Shown piece after piece: positions 56,460 through 64,000 of a stretch of 64,000 nt of DNA (within the stretch, counting starts at the first letter, position 1; every line of letters begins with the position of its first letter). This stretch comes from Terebella lapidaria. Taxonomy: Eukaryota; Annelida; Polychaeta; Terebellida; Terebellidae. The translations under genes were made by a program, and so were the position numbers. The notes beneath the pieces were generated by a model. The model did not search any database. It had not been told where the DNA came from and worked only from the letters and a program-made list of their open reading frames with translations. The stretch spans positions 22,254,694-22,318,693 of the forward strand of contig OX424570.1 in NCBI GenBank assembly GCA_949152475.1, read 5' to 3'.

Positions 56460-57604
56460 TCAGTTTTTGCCGAATCCATCACAGGAATTAGATGAAAATA
56501 CTTGTCAATTTTATGATTAAACAAATCAGGGCATACAGATTTGATAACGTTTATTTCGGACGGAACAGATATATCACAGATTATTATCGGCATTTAAAAT
56601 ACTGACACACATACATATTTCTGGGAAGTGCAGTTGTGCAAACCAGGATTGAACTAACACGGTTCAGAAAAGTACACAGTTGTGGATTATTGAAGACGAA
56701 AGCACCCTAAGACATAATAATGCTAAATATTTATCAACAACCAAACTCGTTTATAGAGAAAACAAAACTTCATCACTGCTTCAATACTGTCAACAAAATA
56801 CCCATGAATATTATGTAAAAAATAATAAACAAACACATCACTATATCACAGAAAATTCAGCAGATTGTATCACCCCCTTTTGTGCCCACATTCTTGGAAC
56901 ATGACATTGGATTGCACTCTAGTAAGCTTCTCCAACATTTTCGAGCACAACAATGGTTTATCCTGAAAGAAAAGCTATTCAGGGTAACTTGCCTCAAATC
57001 CAAAGCTTCAACATGTTCAATGAAGTCTGAAAGAGTAGCAGGCCTCGTGTAAGAATGAGATCTGTGTTAAACTAAATGTTTGATTAAAAGTATTCACTTG
57101 TACAATCGTAACAACCCTTTACTCTTTTCCTACCGATATACCACATTTATAGCACACTTTTTACAAGATTTACAATTTAGTTACATACTTTATTCTTGTA
57201 CAAAAAGCAATATGTGCACTGTGCAAAACAATCTGTAGTTTACAAATAAATACGCAGTTTAAATATACATTTCATATTTACATAGATAAATTCACATTCA
57301 CAACCTTCAAGCAGACAAAACATCCATCCAATATGTCACATTCACACACAACATATCAACACAATCCAGTAACAAAATTAAAATTTCTTGCTCACATGGC
57401 TTACTCAAAAGCCCAAATTACTGGGTACTTTCAAATTTTCCAAACATAGATCTTTATACCTTTTTTTCATGGCAAGGGAGTCAAATTTCTCTTTTAGTTC
57501 AAAATGTTCACTCATAAATCATTTAAACTGTCCCTTTCCTGCAACAAAATGAAACACTGTCTTTATTTTCATCTCCATTTCAGAAACAAAACACCGCATG
57601 TCCA
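56460..57604 (-). other. Downstream flank and likely 3' UTR of the dynein gene
   Basis: Minus-strand sequence after the dynein stop codon is AT-rich. AATAAA-type signals occur on the minus strand at about 57,544 and 57,187. Either could end the transcript, and which is used cannot be told from sequence. The far part, toward 56,460, shows no feature. Confidence 0.4.
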
Positions 57605-57811
57605 CTAGTTGTCGAGTTGACACAGTAACGCCACGCCGCGTTCCACCCAGTGTTGCTGTGGTTTGTCGCTCGGGATTTTGATGGCGATGACGTAGTTTGT
57701 CGAGTGTCCAGTGGTGGAGAGAGTCCCGCGTCGCTCGCTGGTTTTGTAGACGGGTGACTCGTACGTACTCCGTTCGGGAATGTCCAATTTCTTACACGGC
57801 TTCAGCCAGAT
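57605..57811 (-). CDS. DNAH: Dynein last exon with stop codon
   Basis: It has 68 codons plus stop, from [16 protein letters not shown] through [17 protein letters not shown] to [10 protein letters not shown] and TAG (57,605-57,607). The acceptor TATCTCCAG at 57,812 joins it in frame to the exon ending DTMPP. Confidence 0.93.
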   Translation of the reverse strand: MWLKPCKKLDIPERSTYESPVYKTSERRGTLSTTGHSTNYVIAIKIPSDKPQQHWVERGVALLCQLDN

Positions 57812-60800
57812 CTGGAGATAGGAGACGTATTCTTTAGTGGTCAGTCTCTTTTCGTATTTGGTAATTTCATGAACTATTTTGAGATCTGTCACACCGAAGT
57901 GTTATTTTATTTAACACAATTTGAACAAGTTTCATTTACAAACTGATGTCTTCTAACTTGACTAACTACACAGTAACGGGATTTCGAGTTGATCGTTTAG
58001 TTACTCCTTCAGGCAAAATTTGTTCTGTTCACTCCTTCCTGTGCTCTTTGCCAATGGTAACTGCAGATGACTGAATTAGAATTGTTTACACTTGTATCTT
58101 ACCGGCGGCATGGTATCGAAGAGAATCTTCGGTTGCGACTCGTTGAGTTTGCGGATTTTTCTATCCCACCGCGCTCCGTCCACAAACAGACCCTTGATGT
58201 ATGCTCCTGTAGCAGGGAAACACAAGGTTTAAGTCAGTTAGGAACAGTATATTTTGTGATTCAAAGTTCTGCATTACATGTATGATGGGCCGGCAATGCC
58301 CTAAATCGGACTGGATTCAATTCAAAGTGATTTGTACCATTTTGTACATATACAGTGGATCCTTTGTTAAAGACCACCTGGTTTGAAAGACCACCCTGTG
58401 TTTTAAAACCACTGCACTTGATTCCAAGTGGCTTTTTATCATGTAAATGAACCTGTCATGAGAGACCACCTGTCATTTAAGACCACCTTATTGGGGTCCC
58501 TTGGGTGGTCTTAAAACACAGGATCCACTGTATATAGGCAAAAGTATCACCCCAGAAAAGTAATGTTGTCATTTGACACAAACTATAGTATCACCCAGTT
58601 TTACAACCACCGAGAGTAGCACCTTTCAAATTTGGTCACAATTTTCCATTATTTTAACAATGCAAAATCAGTCAGTTATTCTACATGCACTCTCTATATT
58701 GGCATTAACTTTCTGAGATTAAGTTTGTCAGGAGACATTTTGATCTGTTCTGTTCTCTTCATGCCATAAAGTACCACACTAACGCACCGTCCTCTGGCGG
58801 TTCTTTGTAATCTTTATCCTCCATGATCTCGAAGTCAAACCCGAGCAGATCGATGGGGATCGTGTACTTCCTGGCGTAGTTCTGCTGTACGCCTGTCAAG
58901 AAGGCCTGGGTGAAGTAGAAACCCGACACCCAGAACACATTTGGCGCGTCGTTCTCAAACCAGTCCTGCGAGCATAAAGATACACAATATATATTTATGA
59001 AATTTAACAAAATTACTAGTTTTGACATGACTTATTAGTTCTTTGATGTGTGCATGAATTGTGTGATTTGGATCATATTGAATCAGTGGAAAATATTTAA
59101 AGATGTATAAAATGTCGCTCAAGATTTGCCAAAAAATGTCAGGAGACAGGGAAAACTGGTAAAAATGGACATCGATAACACATCACTGACCTGTAGGAAC
59201 TTGAGACGGGCCAAGAAGTCGTTGACGTAACTCCCGAGAGGTTTCAGCGACGGATACGACTTCTTCATCCACATTCCCGGGATTTTGCCCTTGAGAATAC
59301 TCATCACGACCTCTTCAAGGTCAGCAGACATCACCACCAGACCCTGTACAGAGGGGGAGCGGAGAGGTATAGAAAGGTATTCAACAGGCTGGTAAGTAAA
59401 ATTCTATGGTACTTGAAGATTCACCTCTGTTGGTCATCATTTTAACTCTGTTTTTTTTTAACCAGATATTTGTTTTTGAATATATATATTTTTTTTAACT
59501 TTAAAATTATTGATACCATTCTGAACTACTATTACCGAAAAATGACAGATATGTACCAGTGTACAGGTACAGTACAGGGACTTTTATCATCACTTCGTCT
59601 TTACCTTGATGGCCATGCAGACGTTCTTCAGACTGGATCTGATCGTCGATAGAAGTTTGTTGAATCGGCCCATCTCCTGCACGAGTACAGTGTTCATGCT
59701 CTGTTTGTACGATGTTGGGAACTTTCTCATCACCACCTCCGTGTCGAAGTTTGCTGGCAGCTTGCCAAGAATATCAGTAGCGACCTCATCGACAACTTCG
59801 TCTGTTGACTTTCCACCACCGGACGCTGCTTTCGCCTGTCGAATGAAACGTTGGTGTCAATATTCCTCACAGGCATAATGTGGATATTTATTGCAGAAAT
59901 TGTTTAAAGATGAAATTCGTTACAATCTATTTGATTTTATATAGATTATTCACATTTACGATAGAAAATTTGGAATATCTATTGCATTTAAGACTAGCGA
60001 CCACATAATTTAGATCTGCACTTGTCACATATACAAACTTGCTTTCACACCTGAATTCAAATATGTATGCTACAATAAAAATGTTCTAATCCAGGGCAAA
60101 TTGTGTAAAATTGAAACTCGATCATGACAACACAATGTTTGCAAGAGATTTATGCTCAAAATTTTGTGCTTTGAAAGAATTTCGTTGCCGACAAAATTTC
60201 ACAACAGATTACAAAGGCATGAAACTGAAAGATGGATTATTAGTAATTAAATAAAATCTCTTGATGTGGCAAATTTGCACTCAATGCACAAAGCCAGTTT
60301 CACTACCAAATGGCACACATACTCATGAATATACAAGACAATGTAACTGTTGTTTATAGAAAATTCGAAATTCTTACAGGTACTGTACTTTGTCGACAGA
60401 ATTTAGTTTTTAATTTTGATAAATTTACTTTGTAATTCTTACAGGTATAAACTCAGCAGATAGAGCAGACTCAGATATACAACATGTCAGAACGTAGAAT
60501 TTCGAAGATTTCACATACATGTACGAGGCAGCAACATGGTCAATAAAATTGTATCCACCAATTATCTTACCCGTTTCTGTTGTCATGGCAACCATTGTTG
60601 CATGAGGATTATTGTGTTGTCGTGCGATAATTGTGTCCGAACGGTACATTAAAATAGAACCGAAGAGAAAAAGAATATGTATATCACAATTCATGTCTAA
60701 ACATCAGCACTGCACACTCAAGCAGCCCACACGCATTCTATAGCTCCAATTCAGCAAAGGCCAGAAATATATCAACCAATTTTCTACTAACTTGAAAATG

Positions 60801-63800
60801 CGAAAATTCATAAATTCAATATCCCCAATTTATTGGTTCAAGTTCTGGCCATTGCGTGTTGGAAACTCGACATGCAAAAACACTCTTCGCTATGTGACGT
60901 TACAAAAAAATCTTACCACACGCGTCCTTTTCTACAGTCAGTATGGACACCCATCCCAATCAAAACGCCCGAGGTGTAGCGGGTTAGGCCAAACATAGTA
61001 AAAACGTAAGGTGCAGGTAGAAGTAGGAAAGAAAAAAAGCCAAACAGAAACATTAGAAACAAAACAAAACTTATAATGCTGAAGGGTGCAAAAGACAAAA
61101 TTATAACAGTTAAGAAGCAAAAACCAAACAAAACTTAATTATGTTCCATGAGAAGATAAGATTATTCAGGGTGTATCCCGAAATGATGACCATTGTTATA
61201 AATGCAATGAGTTTGTGAACATAATATAAAGTTCTAAAGTTTCAATAGTTGTACATGTATCGAAATAGAAAGTTTTAATAAATTTCCACTGTTTTTTGTT
61301 GTTGTTGAAAATATTGATTGGCTTGATGAAATTTTATTCTGACAAATCCATAGTATCTTGTACATAGTAAAGCAAACCCTGGTGATAAATAAATTCAAGT
61401 ATTTTTACGCAAAGCAAATAAATTAACAAACTGACTAGAAAACAACGAAAAAGCCAAATACAACTTAACTAGCTGCTTAGACTATAATCTGAACAGTACA
61501 ATTAAACTGCCATTAAGCAACACAAAATATTGAGACAAATGTACTCAAAAAACAATTAAACATTTCCAATTAAAACGCACACACACACACACACACACAC
61601 GTTTAGCACAAAGCAACTATGTAATGTAACTACTTGTTTAGCAAACACTGCATGGTAACCTAATGTGTATAATTTGATTCAAAATGCAGGTTACTGGTTT
61701 TTTTTTAACTAAGCCACACAGCCCAACCCATGTTTGCCCCCAGTCCACAACATTCCATACTGACTTCGTAAATTCAGACATGTGGCTTTCACTTGTTATT
61801 AATATCACATTGCATATATATATCTATACTTGCTTCAGTAAATATATCTATACTTGCTGCAGTAAATATTGTTACACGAGTAAGAAATTGGATATGATCT
61901 AAATTTTTGGTTCAATATTGAAAAATAATTTATTTGTCTTCAACATAATGTGAACAAACCTGCTGCAGCAAGTTAACAGTGAAACCACTTCAGATTATTG
62001 TGTAGTTCAGTAGAAGAGCATATTTTATTAGTGATTACCACTCATCAATTCATAATCTTCCAAAGACTGAAGTGTTTTCACTGTGGACAAAAGATTATAG
62101 TGCAAAACAAAACAACATGCAAAAGAACATGTGCAAAATATCGTAAAATGGCATTTTTCATAAACTATGAACTTGTGCAAAAATATAACATATTGAAACC
62201 ACAAACGTTTTTAATATATTCAAACAACAAACATTATACATTAAACTATGAACTCATGCAAAATGTTTTTTAAAATAGCAAAAGCATTACCATGATTACT
62301 GCATTACTTTTCTATTAGGTAACTTGAACATTGCCTTTTTTTTCAAAGCTCAGATAAAATTTATGGCAACATGGTCAAAGAGTAAATTTTTGTTTGAGAA
62401 AATTATTAATGTTAAGATTCTTATGACTATCGTATTAGCAAAGATGAGAGTAAAATAGTCGAGTGTGTTTCTACAATGTACAAAGGGAACAGATTCATGC
62501 ATATTTTGATTCTGAATGCAGAAAAGATAAATTTGTGAACAGAGTGAATACAAGTGTAAACATGATGTGTGACACGATGTTTACATATATTACATGTTTA
62601 CACGGTGGTATTAACATGGTGAACATGGAGACTTTATTCATATACCGAAAAATAAAAGGTTTCTTCCCAACGAAAGCTTGGGTATTCGTGCGCGGGGGAT
62701 TTTGCTGGGATATTTCATCACTCGGATAAAATATATAACTTCATGCAAAAACAAACGTGTTTTGTTTATCCATATATCACTTTTTCACAGAAAAAATCAT
62801 TAAAATTCATACCCAGTATCGAATCCGCTTCTACAGAATTTAATTTTGGAGCAATGAAGATTTTCAATCAAAGATGTGAAACATGTGATATTCTGCGAGT
62901 TTCTGGTCCGTGATTTGTAGTTTTCTACAAGAACTATATCACTTCAAACTCCCACCAATCTACAACTCCCTAAATATCTGAAACTTCTAATGAATCAGAC
63001 CACACCTACACCTAAAGCAAACATTTCGAAATCCAAACTGAAATTTCACAATTTTGTTTACCTCCACATTCCCCTTCGAGAAAATTACAGATTTAATTTG
63101 TTAGTATGAAAAATTGAACCTTTGTACTACAGCCAACACCAGATTAATTTGACAGATTGATCATTAATCACATACAATTTTAATGGATAGAATCACAAGC
63201 GTTGTTTCCCGAGAAATTGGCATAATCAGGGAGGGATATTAAGACGGATAATCATTTAAATTTGGGAGGTCCGGATAATTTCGCTAAAGATTTTAGGTAC
63301 ATTTAAAGAAACATTGATGTAAAAGAATCTGAAATAAGAAGCTGAGATGAAGAATGTAATTTGTAAAGATTGCTATTGAATTTCTGAGTTAGTTATGAAA
63401 ACACAAACATGCATATATTAGGCAGAGATTCAGATAAATTTTAGTTCAATCAAAATCCAATTATACAACAATCTTAGCCAGTGTTAGCTACAATTATAAA
63501 AATCTATACACCACATATTGTGTGTATTTTTGTGCACAGTGATGGTTTGAAGCGTTCACGATATGGTTCTTAAGATGTACAAAAGTCTAAATCATTCCAT
63601 TCAATGAGTCTCAGCACCACTATGCACAATAACACGAGAGAAGAAATGTCTTTTTTCTGTACAGAAAACTATTATATACAGTAGAAAGAATTCAATCAAT
63701 CAAAACATGTGATATGTCACATGACTTAGCACCAGCCAATCAGAGGCCAAGAAATAAATCAGCCAATCAGTATACAGACCTGTGTTAGCAGGATGCTGTC

Positions 63801-63917
63801 GAACAACAGTTTAGTCTCATTCTGGTCTTTGGTGATGTCGGCGTTCGCATTCATTCCAAAAATGTTTGGATGTGGATTCATCGGCAAGTTTTTTATGTAG
63901 GTGATGAAACTTTCATA
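57605..63917 (-). CDS. DNAH: Axonemal dynein heavy chain, C-terminal six exons
   Basis: Six minus-strand exons join in frame to 336 codons: 63,780-63,917; 59,605-59,835; 59,191-59,343; 58,788-58,965; 58,103-58,206; 57,605-57,811. All introns are GT-AG and each joint preserves phase. The protein is the last part of a dynein heavy chain after AAA6, including the C-terminal domain: [96 protein letters not shown], and [17 protein letters not shown], ending [11 protein letters not shown]. Dynein heavy chains are ATP-driven microtubule motors. This wording is that of the single-headed inner-arm clade (DNAH3/DNAH7/DNAH12 type) in cilia and flagella. Which paralogue is not settled. The bulk of the gene lies beyond 64,000. 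Nothing suggests decay. Confidence 0.93.
58103..58206 (-). CDS. DNAH: Dynein exon (second from the 3' end)
   Basis: It has 104 nt, [17 protein letters not shown] to DTMPP. Acceptor GCTACAG, donor GTAAGA. GARWDR and [10 protein letters not shown] are typical of the C-terminal domain. Confidence 0.92.
58353..58530. mobile_element. Tc1/mariner-type MITE, 178 bp, in a dynein intron
   Basis: The inverted ends CAGTGGATCC...GGATCCACTG are flanked by TA (58,351-58,352 and 58,531-58,532). Inside, GACCACC words recur in both orientations. A TA target and CAGT-type ends are typical of Tc1/mariner MITEs. It lies between the second- and third-last dynein exons and does not touch splice sites. Confidence 0.82.
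58788..58965 (-). CDS. DNAH: Dynein exon (third from the 3' end)
   Basis: It has 178 nt, [18 protein letters not shown] to EPPEDG. Acceptor CTCGCAG, donor GTGCGT. The final Gly codon is split (G|GA) with the next exon, and the phases agree. Confidence 0.92.
59191..59343 (-). CDS. DNAH: Dynein exon (fourth from the 3' end)
   Basis: It has 51 codons, [17 protein letters not shown] to FLARLKFLQ. Acceptor TGTACAG, donor GTCAGT, phase 0. [19 protein letters not shown] is highly conserved in the family. Confidence 0.92.
59605..59835 (-). CDS. DNAH: Dynein exon (fifth from the 3' end)
   Basis: It has 77 codons, [18 protein letters not shown] to KNVCMAIK. Acceptor CGACAG, donor GTAAAG, phase 0 at both ends. 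[15 protein letters not shown] is a signature of axonemal heavy chains. A 3.9-kb intron separates it from the exon before. Confidence 0.92.
59836..63779 (-). other. DNAH: Large dynein intron
   Basis: It is 3.9 kb, AT-rich, with GTCTGT at its 5' end (63,779) and CGACAG at its 3' end (59,836). Apart from a (CA)n tract and a short local repeat (TATATCTATACTTGCT, 61,818-61,860) I see nothing inside: no ORF with protein character and no element with both ends. Confidence 0.7.
61578..61600. repeat. (CA)n microsatellite
   Basis: About 11 perfect CA units inside the large dynein intron. Confidence 0.9.
63780..63917 (-). CDS. DNAH: Dynein exon (sixth from the 3' end)
   Basis: It has 46 codons, from [17 protein letters not shown] to [10 protein letters not shown]. 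It sits between a TTTCAG acceptor and a GTCTGT donor, with phase 0 at both ends. The conserved NADITKDQ word belongs to the helical segment after AAA6. Confidence 0.92.
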
Positions 63918-64000
63918 CTGAAAGTGAGAATGGGTAAAACTTAAACAACGACAACACAAAAGAGCCTCAACACTCATAAAAGATATCTGTGTATTTTTCA

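Overview
The window looks like metazoan nuclear DNA, probably from a marine invertebrate. It is AT-rich, it has short GT-AG introns, one multi-exon axonemal dynein heavy chain gene, and a dense, layered load of transposons. The repeat texture (short TIR elements, AAGGTCA-type motifs, GGACGGAC runs) recalls molluscs, but I cannot fix the phylum from sequence alone. There is no bacterial-style operon, CRISPR array or recognisable tRNA/rRNA gene.

Region by region. (1) 1-5,222: a two-exon transposase-like remnant (about 1,518-2,206, + strand), then a 5'-truncated, frameshifted LINE on the minus strand (about 2,655-5,222). (2) 5,223-24,690: a tandem array of a decayed multi-exon gene whose 3' half reads as an SGNH/GDSL-hydrolase-like domain. 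A 4,079-bp block (7,037-11,115) is repeated nearly perfectly from 11,116, with a partial third copy from 23,756. A 313-bp TIR element sits at the same site in two units. The second block also holds a young, GC-rich Ty3/Gypsy-class LTR element (12,615-20,548; LTRs of 737 bp with about two differences). That element carries an integrase part and two unusual downstream ORFs. (3) 24,690-41,000: no convincing host gene. It holds a minus-strand coding-like repeat in about three copies, foldback and TIR elements, a 429-bp tandem duplication, a 370-bp inverted repeat, a 31-bp mini-element with an 8-bp target duplication, a 763-bp TIR element, a 1.5-kb Harbinger-like element, and a second LINE (about 38,330-40,470) split by a TTAA-flanked MITE. 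(4) 41,045-50,312: a higher-order tandem array of about 3.9-4.4 kb units. Each unit junction carries a short scrap of the second LINE's reverse transcriptase, and a solo LTR sits in the second unit only. (5) 50,313-56,460: a TIR element rich in ACCGGG motifs, and a decayed PIF1/Helitron-type helicase split by a 1.3-kb TA-flanked element. (6) 57,605-63,917: the last six exons (336 codons) of an inner-arm-type axonemal dynein heavy chain on the minus strand, with clean splice sites. This is the only gene in the window that looks functional, and it continues beyond the right edge.

The genes here do not form a pathway. The interest is stratigraphic: the insertions and duplications can be ordered in time, and several transposon families are documented by intact target-site duplications.
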